Assembly: GCA_017432305.1 (NCBI GenBank)
Contig: JAFRJK010000002.1
Coordinates: 1 to 64,000, forward strand
Direction: 5' to 3'
Source: Candidatus Saccharimonadota bacterium
Lineage (GTDB): Bacteria; Patescibacteriota; Saccharimonadia; Saccharimonadales; Saccharimonadaceae
DNA: 64,000 nt
Shown here: positions 26,005 through 34,644 of the stretch, one piece after another
Layout of the letters: each line of letters starts with the position of its first letter
Numbering within the stretch: the stretch's first letter is position 1
The notes under the pieces: generated by a model
What the model saw: the letters and a program-made list of their open reading frames with translations, nothing else
Databases searched by the model: none
Told to the model about the DNA's origin: nothing
Program-made: the position numbers and the translations under genes

Positions 26005-27163
26005 TTTCCGCCCCTTTTAAAAGATGTTTCTCAATAATTTTTCGTGCTGGCTGAAGTTCTGGACGTGGGTAGTGAGTCGGGAGATTTACGATGTGTTTCG
26101 AGAGTTTAACGGCAACCGGGCATTCATCTTCATTATATCCAGATTTTTCATAGTAGCGTGCTGGCGAAACTGGAATATCATACCAAATATCATTCATAAC
26201 AAAACCATTTCTTTCAAGTTCATTTAGGACGAGGTCACGTTCACGAACTAGGAAGAATTCGCGAAGTGGTGGGCGATTTTTCGGAAGATTTTCAAATTGT
26301 TTTAAGGCGAGCTTTGCTTGCCAATAAGTTAAACGGACATTTGTATCTAGGTCGGCATCAGCAGAACGTTTAATTTGGTGGGTTTTTAGAAGGAAACTCG
26401 TGAAAAGTTTTCCGAGACGGACGTGATAAAAACCGCGAATCATTGCGCCAAAAAGCGGATAGAAGCGGTCGCGAAAACGATCGCCGAATTTCGGTTTTTT
26501 CGATGGTTCGTTTGGCATTTTAATCGCACAAGTTTTAAAGCGACCTTTTTCGACATAAGTATTTTCTCTTATACGAATAACAAGTGCGCCACCAGAAATT
26601 GTGTCGATTGATTTCCCTTTTCCAAAGCTTAAAGCAACAATATCACCAACCATCCCGGCTTCAGTCCCGTCCGCATAAGAAATTCCGGCACAGTGTGCAA
26701 GATCCTCAATTAGGACGAGGTGATGTTTTTTCGCGCATTTCTTAATCTCTTTGATTTCACAAGGGTTTCCGAGGTTATTCTGGACAATAACAGCTTTAAC
26801 ATCTTTATGCTTTCTTAGAGCATCTTCCATTGTTTTTCCGTTAAAATGGAGGGTTTTTTCTTCAATATCAGCGAAAACAGGGGTAAAGCCAGCGCCTCTT
26901 ACCGCTTCAACTACCGCATAACAGGTTAAAGAGGTGACGAGAATGCCCGGATGTTCACTACTTTCCCTTGGAATTGCTATTTTAAGCCCCTCAGAGAGCG
27001 CAGAACGGCCGTTATGATATAAATAGACACTATTACTGCTTACGTTATAACGCTTTGCTAAGTGGGCTCTTAATGCCTCAAAATCCCGTTTTAAACCTAC
27101 CGAAAAGGTATGTTTTAAGATATTCTTAGCCCGATAATTCGAGGCCTGACCAAGAAAATACAT
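25997..27163 (-). CDS. DegT/DnrJ/EryC1-type PLP enzyme
   Basis: 388 aa. Fold type I PLP-dependent aminotransferase of the sugar aminotransferase family: NGRSALSEGLKIA near the PLP phosphate site, LIEDLAHCAG with the Asp that pairs with the pyridine nitrogen, and LSFGKGKSIDTISGGAL with the Schiff-base Lys region. Typical substrates are nucleotide-linked keto sugars, so an amino sugar for the envelope is likely. Overlaps the hydrolase gene by 1 bp. Confidence 0.85.
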   Translation of the reverse strand: MYFLGQASNYRAKNILKHTFSVGLKRDFEALRAHLAKRYNVSSNSVYLYHNGRSALSEGLKIAIPRESSEHPGILVTSLTCYAVVEAVRGAGFTPVFADIEEKTLHFNGKTMEDALRKHKDVKAVIVQNNLGNPCEIKEIKKCAKKHHLVLIEDLAHCAGISYADGTEAGMVGDIVALSFGKGKSIDTISGGALVIRIRENTYVEKGRFKTCAIKMPNEPSKKPKFGDRFRDRFYPLFGAMIRGFYHVRLGKLFTSFLLKTHQIKRSADADLDTNVRLTYWQAKLALKQFENLPKNRPPLREFFLVRERDLVLNELERNGFVMNDIWYDIPVSPARYYEKSGYNEDECPVAVKLSKHIVNLPTHYPRPELQPARKIIEKHLLKGAEND

Positions 27164-27843
27164 TAGTTTTCCCCCTCCAGAGTCTTATTAATTGCGCGCG
27201 CAAGGCCACTCGGGTCAACAATATAAGGGGCGTGGGTCCAATTCTTATAGGTAACTAGCTCCGAATTTTCGATTAGTTCGTGCATTTTTTCACCCTGGCG
27301 AAGTGGAGTAATTGTATCTTTTTCACCCCAAAGAATCGTAGTTTTAGTTTTAACCTTCGAGATGTCGAGATTTTTATCGGATTCAAGCATATTTGAGAGA
27401 GTTTTCTTCATATTTTCCGGAGCACGTTCATAATCCGAGGCGCCGAGAATTTTATGGAAAATTTTTCGAAGAAGCGCGGACTTTTTTAGGGGTGCAAAAA
27501 TTTTACTAACTTTTCTCGAAACGTCGCGTTTTTTGTTTTCTTCATAAACTCCAGCTGCGTCGAGCAAGACTAAGTGTTCGAGTTTTTCCGGTTTAGTTGA
27601 GCAAAGGTTCAAGAGAATACGTCCACCATTAGAGTGGCCGAGAGCAACCGCACCGTCTGGGATGTTTCTATCAGCCCAATTCACATATTCTTCGATTGTC
27701 CAGACTTTTTTCGAGTTCGCAGTCAAACCTGGCACGTTCAACATCTCGACTTTTATATCATATTCGTTTCTTAAAATTTCGAGAGTTTTATTCCAAGGTT
27801 CGGTCGTATAAGTCCATCCGTGAATAATATAAAGTTTTTTCAT
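27163..27843 (-). CDS. Alpha/beta hydrolase
   Basis: 226 aa. Complete triad: nucleophile Ser in GHSNGGR, Asp in WGEKDTITP and His in NWTHAPYI. HGWTYTTEPW supplies the oxyanion hole. No signal peptide. Position inside a peptidoglycan operon suggests an ester or amide hydrolase acting on an envelope precursor; substrate unknown. Confidence 0.85.
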   Translation of the reverse strand: MKKLYIIHGWTYTTEPWNKTLEILRNEYDIKVEMLNVPGLTANSKKVWTIEEYVNWADRNIPDGAVALGHSNGGRILLNLCSTKPEKLEHLVLLDAAGVYEENKKRDVSRKVSKIFAPLKKSALLRKIFHKILGASDYERAPENMKKTLSNMLESDKNLDISKVKTKTTILWGEKDTITPLRQGEKMHELIENSELVTYKNWTHAPYIVDPSGLARAINKTLEGEN

Positions 27844-27845
27844 TT

Positions 27846-29138
27846 TTACGAATCTAATCCTCTGTTTTTTCGTCTTTTGATTGCGGCTTTTTCACGACGT
27901 GGGAGATATTTTTTATCGGACTCATTTTTCAGTAACTTCTCGATAATCCATTCTAAATATTGTGAACCCTTAAAGACAATCGTTTCTTCGCCAGTCGTGT
28001 TTTCTTCAATAAATTTCAGAGCCTCGCGCGGTTCTAAAGTTGTAAAGACATTAATTTTCTTTTTCTTTAAGATTGGTGCGGTGTATTTTTTAGTTCTTCG
28101 CCCGATTAAAATAACCTGTTCTGGGTTCACTTTAAGAAGGGCGGCCGCTAACTTCTCGTGCTCCTCGCCTTCAATTTCGCCTTGTTCGACCATATCGCCG
28201 ATCACCAGCCATTTATGGTCCTCTTTCATCTTCGAGACCATGTCCATAATCGATTCCATCGAAATAAGATGAGCGTTATAGGAGCTGTCGATTAGTTTTA
28301 GGCCCTTCTTCCCCTCGAAATAGGAGTTTCGTCCTGGCGGAAGCGGCATTTTCTTAAAGTCAGTTTTTAGCTCAACCCCGAGGTATTCACAGAGTTTTTC
28401 GAGTTGGACGAGTTGGATTGTTAAATCTTCCGGCATCGGATTATAAAAGTGGAATTTATTCTTTCGAATCGTAAAGTCAGTATGATCCGGGTGGACAGAA
28501 TAGCGTTCACATTCGGACTTATAACATTCGATAACTTCGGCAGTGATATGGTGGTGGAGTTTTACCTTTTCACAAGCACGCACCATGAGTGGAACGTCGC
28601 CATCGATATAAATCCTTTCTTCGGTGTATTGTGGGAGCATCGCAAATTCGTGGGTAATCGCCTTATCAATATTTTCAAACATTCCATCTTTAACTTGGGC
28701 TTCGAATTGGACAGCGTGGGAACGGCCGAGCGCAACCCAAAGTGTCACTTCTGGATGTAGCCACTTTGCGAGAAATTCAGTTTCATGCGGGCGCTCGCCA
28801 TCAATTTCAACGACATAAAAATCTTCGGTGTGTTTATAAAAAATTGATTTAATCGGGACGGCAAAAAAGAGATAAATCCAGCGAAGTTTACTTCCGGTAA
28901 TTCCGCGAAGGCCGACTAAATCAAAAGCGATCCCGAAAGCCGAGTTCGCGTTATGAGAATAGTGCGCCTTTTTCCCGAGTTCTTGCTCAACAAGGTGGAG
29001 CATCGTCGTTTTCCCGACTGAGCCAGTGATTGCGATAACTCGCGGATGCCAGCGTTTAAACGCACGGTTCGCGAAGAAACGGAAATATCCCGCTGCAACG
29101 AAATAGAAACGTTTTTTTGTGCGCATGATAAACGTCAT
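27846..29138 (-). CDS. Mur ligase homologue (MurF-like)
   Basis: 430 aa ATP-dependent amide ligase. P-loop AITGSVGKTTMLH, then NANSAFGIAFDL, a central-domain acidic stretch VVEIDGERPHETEFLAKWLHPEV, and the C-terminal-domain motifs PPGRNSYFEGKKGLKLIDSSYNAH (key part: IDSSYNAH, normally DxYNANP). It lacks most of the MurF N-terminal UDP-substrate domain, beginning close to the ATPase domain, so it may use an unusual substrate. First gene of a five-gene operon. Leaderless: the -10 ends 6 nt before ATG. Confidence 0.82.
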   Translation of the reverse strand: MTFIMRTKKRFYFVAAGYFRFFANRAFKRWHPRVIAITGSVGKTTMLHLVEQELGKKAHYSHNANSAFGIAFDLVGLRGITGSKLRWIYLFFAVPIKSIFYKHTEDFYVVEIDGERPHETEFLAKWLHPEVTLWVALGRSHAVQFEAQVKDGMFENIDKAITHEFAMLPQYTEERIYIDGDVPLMVRACEKVKLHHHITAEVIECYKSECERYSVHPDHTDFTIRKNKFHFYNPMPEDLTIQLVQLEKLCEYLGVELKTDFKKMPLPPGRNSYFEGKKGLKLIDSSYNAHLISMESIMDMVSKMKEDHKWLVIGDMVEQGEIEGEEHEKLAAALLKVNPEQVILIGRRTKKYTAPILKKKKINVFTTLEPREALKFIEENTTGEETIVFKGSQYLEWIIEKLLKNESDKKYLPRREKAAIKRRKNRGLDS

Positions 29139-29144
29139 ACTATT

Positions 29145-29150
29145 ATTATA
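29145..29150 (-). promoter_or_regulatory. Leaderless promoter of the envelope operon
   Basis: TATAAT with TGA upstream, 6 nt from the ATG at 29138. Its upstream side abuts the head of cassette 13, so the -35 region lies inside the cassette head. Confidence 0.75.
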
Positions 29151-29161
29151 TCATACTCTCG

Positions 29162-29368
29162 TTGGATTTTTGGAGGGGTGGGGCATATCGTTTTGGCGGT
29201 ACACCTGTGATAACTTGGCGGGCAACAAATGGCTATTATATTATCAATCAAGCATCTTCTGATTCTCGTAATTTTCGTACAGATTTTGGGATTGGGACTA
29301 GCTCTGCTGTCGTTAGGGCTGATAGTGATAGTGCTCAAAGAGGGTTCGGAATATTTATCCGTTGCGCA
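29162..29368 (+). repeat. Silent FISUMP-like cassette 13
   Basis: Head LDFWRGG, middle NGYYIINQASS, tail GFGIFIRCATDK. Tail-to-tail with cassette 14 across an intact CCGTTGCGCAACGG (29359-29372). Confidence 0.85.
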
Positions 29369-29563
29369 ACGGATAAGTAATCCCCGCCCTCTATAAAAAG
29401 AGCTAACAGCCCATACAGTGGAACTATCACCAGCACTGAACGTCTCAAAATCACGAGCAGAGTTGGCGCTAGCGGTGAATGGTATCCACCAAAATCCGTA
29501 GACCATGCGAGCATAGACTTTACCATAATTCCAATCATATTGCCCACCCCTCCAAAAATCCAA
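29363..29563 (-). repeat. Silent FISUMP-like cassette 14
   Basis: Head LDFWRGG, middle YGFWWIPFTAS, tail GLLIRCATDK. Its head lies 8 bp past the acyltransferase stop, so it is read through by that transcript. The pre-head TACTCTCTTGG is shared with cassette 18. Confidence 0.85.
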
Positions 29564-29570
29564 GAGAGTA

Positions 29571-30614
29571 CTATTTAGCTTTTTTACGGTTTTTAAAGAA
29601 ATTAATTATTCCATAGAAAAGAATAAAGAGAGCAAGATCAAGTAGTAATCTAAGAGCAACGCTCGCCCACATCATTTTTTTCGTGCCATCGCGAACTTCC
29701 CAGAGATGATAGAAAATACTATCATCAAGACAATGAATCATTAGAAAAAGCAAGAGATTTTTTCCGACAATCGAAAGAGCTTCGACGGACTTTTTAAAGA
29801 ATTTCCCAGCTTTTTTTGTTGCATCCTCAATCGCCATTGCAAAATTCGAAATGATAAAAGTCCCAGCAATCGCAACGAGAATGCTTTGTTCTAAACCGCC
29901 GTAAAAACGGAGCCAAAGTTCGAGGAAAGTTCCCCGCATCACGCCGCTAAACCAAAAAACGAGTGCAATCAAAAGGATTGGAGTCGAATATTTTTTAATA
30001 AATTCTTCGTGTTTTCGCCATAAAATCCCAATCTCGATAAACATAGTTCCGACAAAAGCAAGGTCAAGATAAAATGGTAGACGTTTTTCAAAAACACCGA
30101 GACAAATTCCGAGAATCCCAAGAAAGAAAAAGATAAGCCAATTTTTCTCGGATTTTAGAGTAACATTTATAAAATCCATAATTGTTTTTGCGAAGAAAAG
30201 CGCAACTAAAAACCAAACTGCGGCGGCATTTCCAAAACCTTCGGGATAGAGGTTAAGGAAGAATTTCGAGAAAACGAGTTTAAGATTTGGGAGAATCGAC
30301 GAAAAACCGTCTTTAGCGCCAAATTCGACCATACTATCAGTAAACGAAATCGCAATCGCAAAGATTACTAGGACGATAAATGCTGGAACGATAAGATGGA
30401 GGAAATTCTTTTTTAAACGGGCTCTAAAAGTTTTCCAATCGGTCGCGAGCTTTGTCGTGAAACCAGAAAGGATGAAAAAGAGAGGCATATGAAATGAAAA
30501 GAACATCGTTCGAAGCGTCATTTCAATTTCTAAAGTATGGGAAATCGGGACGCTCAAAATCGTCAGCGCCTTTGCGATATCCACCCAAAGGATACGTTTT
30601 TTTACCTCCTTCAT
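29571..30614 (-). CDS. Acyltransferase 3 family membrane protein
   Basis: 347 aa with about ten membrane helices. The N-terminal WVDIAKALTILSVPISHT contains the family's essential His. FFSFHMPLFFILSGF is the conserved second segment. Such enzymes O-acetylate or succinylate surface polysaccharides or peptidoglycan. Leaderless start: extended -10 (TGCTATAAT) ends 7 nt before ATG. Monocistronic, flanked on both sides by cassettes. Confidence 0.88.
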   Translation of the reverse strand: MKEVKKRILWVDIAKALTILSVPISHTLEIEMTLRTMFFSFHMPLFFILSGFTTKLATDWKTFRARLKKNFLHLIVPAFIVLVIFAIAISFTDSMVEFGAKDGFSSILPNLKLVFSKFFLNLYPEGFGNAAAVWFLVALFFAKTIMDFINVTLKSEKNWLIFFFLGILGICLGVFEKRLPFYLDLAFVGTMFIEIGILWRKHEEFIKKYSTPILLIALVFWFSGVMRGTFLELWLRFYGGLEQSILVAIAGTFIISNFAMAIEDATKKAGKFFKKSVEALSIVGKNLLLFLMIHCLDDSIFYHLWEVRDGTKKMMWASVALRLLLDLALFILFYGIINFFKNRKKAK

Positions 30615-30621
30615 ATAGGTA

Positions 30622-30627
30622 ATTATA
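30622..30627 (-). promoter_or_regulatory. Leaderless acyltransferase promoter
   Basis: TATAAT with TGC, 7 nt from the ATG. The region further upstream is the head of cassette 15. Confidence 0.7.
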
Positions 30628-30644
30628 GCATAATTCTGCTCGTG

Positions 30645-30848
30645 TTGGATTTTTGGAGGGGTGGGAGATATGAAAGTAATCTTGGGGAGATTCGTCTTCG
30701 CGATTCATCTGGGTATAGTTGGACTTCATGCACAAAGCATTCAGGCAAGGCTAGTAATACAAACACTATTAGCGCCTATGAAAATACTTCTTATATTTGG
30801 CTTCCAGGTGACAATTACAGAGGGTATGGATTCCCAATTCAGTGCGTA
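30645..30848 (+). repeat. Silent FISUMP-like cassette 15
   Basis: Head LDFWRGGRY, middle SGYSWTSCTKH, tail GYGFPIQCVA, with Gln replacing the invariant Arg. Tail shared with cassette 16 in GTGCGTAGCGCAACGGAT. Confidence 0.85.
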
Positions 30849-31054
30849 GCGCAACGGATGATAAATCCAAACCCTGGTACATCGCCACCGGCTGGACGTA
30901 CGGATGCGGAACCACCAGCCCAAGAGCCACTATAATTTGCCCAAATTACTGACGTAACAGACAAGAAAGTTATTCTTATCCATAGAAATGCAAAATCATC
31001 TCTGTGGCCGATAGTTCCAGCGCCATAGTTATAGTACCCACCCCTCCAAAAATA
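30848..31054 (-). repeat. Silent FISUMP-like cassette 16
   Basis: Type-2 head YFWRGG, middle FAFLWIRITF, tail GFGFIIRCATH then stop. Head-to-head with cassette 17. Confidence 0.85.
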
Positions 31055-31095
31055 CTACAGAGCATTATTAGGGCATTATAGTAATTCTGTTCCGA

Positions 31096-31296
31096 TTGGA
31101 TTTTTGGAGGGGTGGGATGTATTCTTTTGAACGCGGTAGTGTCCAACATCGTTTAATTCTCGCTATCTGGATTCAACTAGAAGCGTCTACTGCCGATCGC
31201 GCGCGCCTCTTGAATACATACTCTTCTGATGGCAGTGGCTATGTTTGGCCATCCGGTACTGATGTCAGGGGACACGGGTTTAATATCCGTTACGCA
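31096..31296 (+). repeat. Silent FISUMP-like cassette 17
   Basis: Head LDFWRGG, tail GHGFNIRYAT, with the conserved Cys changed to Tyr by a point change in the shared palindrome. Confidence 0.85.
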
Positions 31297-31500
31297 ACGA
31301 AGACGAAATCCGAAGCCTCTGCTATTATAGGCGTCTGCTGGCCAAAATGCTCCCTTTTGACTATCGCCAACAGATGAATTCATATATAACGCATGGCTAG
31401 AATAGGATAAAACATTAGTCCATAAGCGTGCACTAGCTACCCTGGTTACAGGTATCATACCAAACGAGTCTTCATAAAGTCCACCCCTCCAAAAATCCAA
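31291..31500 (-). repeat. Silent FISUMP-like cassette 18
   Basis: Head LDFWRGG, middle SARLWTNVLSY, tail GFGFRLRCVTD. Head-to-head with cassette 19. Confidence 0.85.
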
Positions 31501-31532
31501 GAGAGTACTAATGCTATAATAATGCTCTGTAG

Positions 31533-31742
31533 TATTTTTGGAGGGGTGGACAATATGGTGGTGAATATGGTTCTGTTGCCGTTAGAACGGCGCGTGGACA
31601 TTGGCTCCCAGGATATGCAAATGGCAATGGTGGGCACCGTTATCTTGATTCTAACTTAGTAAACGGCGATTCTACTTTAGTAGGCATGGTAAAACCCTCT
31701 GTTGATGGCGCTCGTGGATTTGGAAGGTCTATCCGTTGCGTA
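31533..31742 (+). repeat. Silent FISUMP-like cassette 19
   Basis: Type-2 head YFWRGGQY (one base differs from the consensus after GGGGTGG), tail GFGRSIRCVT then stop at 31748. Runs into the terminator shared with rpsJ. Confidence 0.85.
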
Positions 31743-31748
31743 ACATAA

Positions 31749-31779
31749 CAAAAAACGAGCCCTTTCGGACTCGCTTTTT
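31749..31779. terminator. Bidirectional terminator after rpsJ
   Basis: AAAAAACGAGCCC pairs with GGACTCGCTTTTT. It starts right after the cassette 19 stop and ends just before the rpsJ stop. Confidence 0.8.
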
Positions 31780-31780
31780 A

Positions 31781-32107
31781 TTACATCTTGATTTCTGCGT
31801 CAACACCGCTTGGAAGACTAAGGTTCTGGAGTGAATCGATTGTCTTTGGAGTTGCGTTAGAAATGTCGATAAGGCGTTTGTGAACTTTCATTTCGAAAGC
31901 TTCGCCACCAGTCTTATAGACGTGTGGGGATTTAACAACTGTAAAAGTCGAGCGCTTAGTTGGAAGAGGAACTGGACCGCTGACGGTTGCGCCGGTGCGA
32001 ATTGCTGTGTCGACGATTTGTTTTGCGCTTTGGTCAATAACGCGGTGATCGTAAGCCTTGAGGCGGATACGAATTTTAAGACCTTCAGCTTTTTTAGCTT
32101 CTGCCAT
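31781..32107 (-). CDS. rpsJ: 30S ribosomal protein S10
   Basis: 108 aa, head of the small subunit and NusE in antitermination. Motifs [39 protein letters not shown] and [12 protein letters not shown] are typical. It stands alone, unlike the usual first position in the S10 operon, with a -10 (TATAGT) about 85 nt upstream. A 135-bp copy of its 3' end lies in inverse orientation at 32868-33002. Confidence 0.97.
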   Translation of the reverse strand: MAEAKKAEGLKIRIRLKAYDHRVIDQSAKQIVDTAIRTGATVSGPVPLPTKRSTFTVVKSPHVYKTGGEAFEMKVHKRLIDISNATPKTIDSLQNLSLPSGVDAEIKM

Positions 32108-32253
32108 GTTTTATATGCCTTTCTTGTCTGATAACCTCGAAAGAATGGAGTTTTTCAGACTTAATTTAATTTATTTATGTCAGTACTATATCATACTTTT
32201 TAAGAAAAATCAACCGAAGCCTTACCTTTTTCTAAAAGGTAAGGACGAGGTGC

Positions 32254-32300
32254 TACGCAACGGATAGATAGCCCATGCCCTCTGTCGGCACTAGACGGAG
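32254..32300 (-). repeat. Cassette 20, truncated (tail only)
   Basis: Only the last 15-20 codons remain: RGHGLSIRCVA. A hairpin (CCTTACCTTTT/AAAAGGTAAGG) lies just past the tail at about 32220-32244. The head side is replaced by AT-rich sequence. Confidence 0.75.
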
Positions 32301-32341
32301 CAAGGATTAACTCAATTTTAATTTACTATTATGGTGTTCTA

Positions 32342-32560
32342 TTGGATTTTTGGAGGGGTGGGTTTTATCAACGTAGTAGCGGAGGCTTTCAGGTACATCG
32401 CCGATTATTAGACGCGGATTTTTGGTATAATACTTATACTAATAACTGGTTTTTCAATACTTCAACTTTTGTTGCTTCTGGAAGTACTATCGAAAAGGGC
32501 GCTGTGTGGTTTAATGATACTGCGTCTTATAGAGGAAATGGATTTCTTGTCCGTTGCGCA
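32342..32560 (+). repeat. Silent FISUMP-like cassette 21
   Basis: Head LDFWRGG, middle ADFWYNTYTN, tail GNGFLVRCATE. Palindrome at 32551-32564 shared with cassette 22. Confidence 0.85.
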
Positions 32561-32752
32561 ACGGAGAGTTCTCCCATTACCACGTATGTAACTAGTCGAT
32601 GGATTGACCCATATGGAATCTTGGTATAAATAAGTTGCAAGATAATAGGCATTATCGCTGGAGCCGGCTCGTCTATTGTACCAGTAGCTATATAATAGGC
32701 GTGACCACAAACCTCCGCTCGGGTGATAATACCCACCCCTCCAAAAATCCAA
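32555..32752 (-). repeat. Silent FISUMP-like cassette 22
   Basis: Head LDFWRGGYY, middle YSYWYNRRAGSS with SDNAYYL typical of FISUMP domains, tail GNGRTLRCATD. Confidence 0.85.
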
Positions 32753-32800
32753 TCGGAACAATATTACTATAATATTAAAAGAACTAATTATGCTCCATTA

Positions 32801-32875
32801 TATTTTTGGAGGGGTGGGAATTATGTCTTCTCGACTGGTGGAGTCTATATTCGCATAAAGAATGGAAACTGGTGG
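32801..32875 (+). repeat. Cassette 23, truncated and fused to an rpsJ fragment
   Basis: Type-2-like head LYFWRGGNY, then NGNWW, where the sequence switches to rpsJ within ACTGGTGG (32868-32875). The cassette tail is missing. Confidence 0.85.
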
Positions 32876-33002
32876 CGAAGCTTTCGAAATGAAAGTTCAC
32901 AAACGCCTTATCGACATTTCTAACGCAACTCCAAAGACAATCGATTCACTCCAGAACCTTAGTCTTCCAAGCGGTGTTGACGCAGAAATCAAGATGTAAT
33001 AA
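32868..33002 (+). pseudogene. Duplicated 3' end of rpsJ
   Basis: By eye this is base-for-base identical to the last 135 bp region of rpsJ (31778-31912, minus strand), including the stop codon. It has no start and is in inverse orientation to the true gene. The 5' edge coincides with ACTGGTGG, common to rpsJ and to cassette NWW codons. Identity implies a recent event or ongoing homogenisation. Confidence 0.9.
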
Positions 33003-33008
33003 CAGATA

Positions 33009-33037
33009 AGGCCGGGTTTTATACCTGGTCTTTTTTG
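33009..33037 (+). terminator. Terminator after the rpsJ copy
   Basis: AGGCCGGGT pairs with ACCTGGTCT (two G-U pairs), followed by TTTTTT. Confidence 0.65.
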
Positions 33038-33048
33038 TGTTCAGACTA

Positions 33049-33077
33049 TTGACATTTCGCTTATGCTGTGATATAAT
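33049..33077 (+). promoter_or_regulatory. Consensus promoter of the 24-aa peptide gene
   Basis: TTGACA, 17-bp gap and TATAAT (33072-33077) with a TGA extension: one of the strongest promoters in the window. Confidence 0.85.
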
Positions 33078-33123
33078 AGTTTGTATAACCGTTATTGTTC
33101 TTCTATTTTTAGGAGGTGTTTGC

Positions 33124-33198
33124 ATGGATTTTTTAGTTATCGCTATCTTAATGCTTCTCCCTATTTTAATTATCTGCCTTGCTTTTCCCGTTAATTAG
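33124..33198 (+). CDS. 24-aa hydrophobic membrane peptide
   Basis: Reads MDFLVIAILMLLPILIICLA then FPVN and stop: one short membrane helix with almost no charge. Support: a perfect promoter at 33049-33077, a leader of about 40 nt, AGGAGG 8 nt before the ATG, and a strong terminator 20 bp after the stop. Size and composition resemble type I toxin peptides or small membrane regulators. I see no obvious antisense RNA gene, so the role is open. Confidence 0.7.
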   Translation: MDFLVIAILMLLPILIICLAFPVN

Positions 33199-33218
33199 AT
33201 CTCCATTCCTCAGTACAT

Positions 33219-33249
33219 TAAAAAAGTCCCCAAAGGGGACTTTTTTATT
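33219..33249. terminator. Bidirectional terminator
   Basis: AAAAAAGTCCCC pairs with GGGGACTTTTTT, serving the peptide gene and the convergent tuf gene. Confidence 0.9.
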
Positions 33250-33261
33250 TTCTGACCGAAA

Positions 33262-34446
33262 TTATTTTACGATCTTAGTGATAACACCAGAACCGACAGT
33301 ACGACCACCTTCACGGATAGCGAAACGGTCGTTGTTGTTCATAGCGATTGGAGCAAGGAGTTTAACCTTGAAGGTTACGGTATCGCCAGGCATGACGATT
33401 TCCTTGTCTGCTGGAAGTTCAACTTCACCAGTAACATCCGTAGTACGGAAGTAGAATTGTGGTTTGTAACCCTTTGAGAATGGGGTGTGGCGTCCGCCTT
33501 CCTCTTTCTTAAGGATGTAAACTTCGCCTTCAAATTCTGTGTGTGGGGTAATCGAACCTGGTTTTGCGATAACTTGACCACGTTCAATTTGGTCGCGCTC
33601 AATACCACGGAGGAGAAGACCAGCGTTATCACCAGCTTGTCCTTGGTCGAGAGTCTTGTGGAAGGCTTCGATACCAGTAACAACTGATTTTTGGGTGTCA
33701 CGAAGACCAACGATTTCAACTTCGTCGTTAATCTTTACAACACCTTGTTCGATACGACCAGTTGCGACAGTACCACGGCCTTTAATCGAGAAGACATCTT
33801 CGATTGGCATAAGGAATGGTTTGTCGAGATCGTGTTCAGGAATATCAAAGTATTCGTCCATAGCTTTGACGAGATCCATGATAGCTTGTTCGTTTTCTGG
33901 ATCGCCTTCGAGAGCTTTAGTAGCCGAACCCTTGATGATTGGAGCGTTGTCGCCATCGAAGCCGTACTTGTTAAGAAGTTCACGGACATCCATTTCAACG
34001 AGCTCAACGAGTTCAGGGTCAGCAAGGTCCATCTTGTTTAAGAAGACGATGATTTTTGGAACGTTCACCTGGTGAGCGAGAAGAACGTGCTCACGAGTTT
34101 GTGGAAGCGGACCATCGTTTGCTGCGACGACGAGGATAGCACCATCGATTTGTGCAGCACCGGTAATCATGTTCTTAATGTAATCTGCGTGGCCTGGCAT
34201 ATCAACGTGTGCGTAGTGGCGTTTCTCAGATTCATACTCTTGGTGGGAAGTTGCGATAGTAATACCGCGAGCTTTTTCCTCAGGAGCGTTATCAATTTGG
34301 TCGTAAGCGACAGCTTTGTTAACTTCTGAAGGAAGTTTCTTTGCGAGAACGTTTGTAATCGCAGCGGTAAGAGTAGTCTTACCATGGTCAACGTGGCCCA
34401 TAGTACCAACGTTAATGTGAGGTTTGGAACGGTCAAAATCTGCCAT
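33262..34446 (-). CDS. tuf: Elongation factor Tu
   Basis: Delivers aminoacyl-tRNA to the ribosome. 394 aa. GTPase motifs [21 protein letters not shown] and NKMD; domain III ends [21 protein letters not shown] ribosome binding site. Promoter TTTACA-17-TAAAAT (34546-34518) with a hairpin (GGAGCTGG...TGCTCC) in the leader. Monocistronic here. Confidence 0.98.
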   Translation of the reverse strand: MADFDRSKPHINVGTMGHVDHGKTTLTAAITNVLAKKLPSEVNKAVAYDQIDNAPEEKARGITIATSHQEYESEKRHYAHVDMPGHADYIKNMITGAAQIDGAILVVAANDGPLPQTREHVLLAHQVNVPKIIVFLNKMDLADPELVELVEMDVRELLNKYGFDGDNAPIIKGSATKALEGDPENEQAIMDLVKAMDEYFDIPEHDLDKPFLMPIEDVFSIKGRGTVATGRIEQGVVKINDEVEIVGLRDTQKSVVTGIEAFHKTLDQGQAGDNAGLLLRGIERDQIERGQVIAKPGSITPHTEFEGEVYILKKEEGGRHTPFSKGYKPQFYFRTTDVTGEVELPADKEIVMPGDTVTFKVKLLAPIAMNNNDRFAIREGGRTVGSGVITKIVK

Positions 34447-34555
34447 TCTTTATTATCTCCTTTTGTTATTAATTTGTCTGGAGCACTAATAAAAACCAGC
34501 TCCGGACACTTAATATTATTTTAAACGATTTTTTCGCTGTTGTAAAGAGGGATTT

Positions 34556-34584
34556 TTGACATTATAAGACATATATCATATAAT
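34556..34584 (+). promoter_or_regulatory. Consensus promoter of the leucine-rich-repeat gene
   Basis: TTGACA, 17-bp gap, TATAAT. It starts about 10 bp beyond the divergent tuf -35 box. Confidence 0.85.
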
Positions 34585-34644
34585 TTTGGTGTTGCTATAA
34601 ATTCGTGGGCTAAAAAGTCAAAGTACTTTAAAGGAGGTGATGAC

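Noticed and set aside
29162-31742. CRISPR array
   Set aside because: Repeats are inverted and about 200 bp apart, not short direct repeats with regular spacers; no cas genes.
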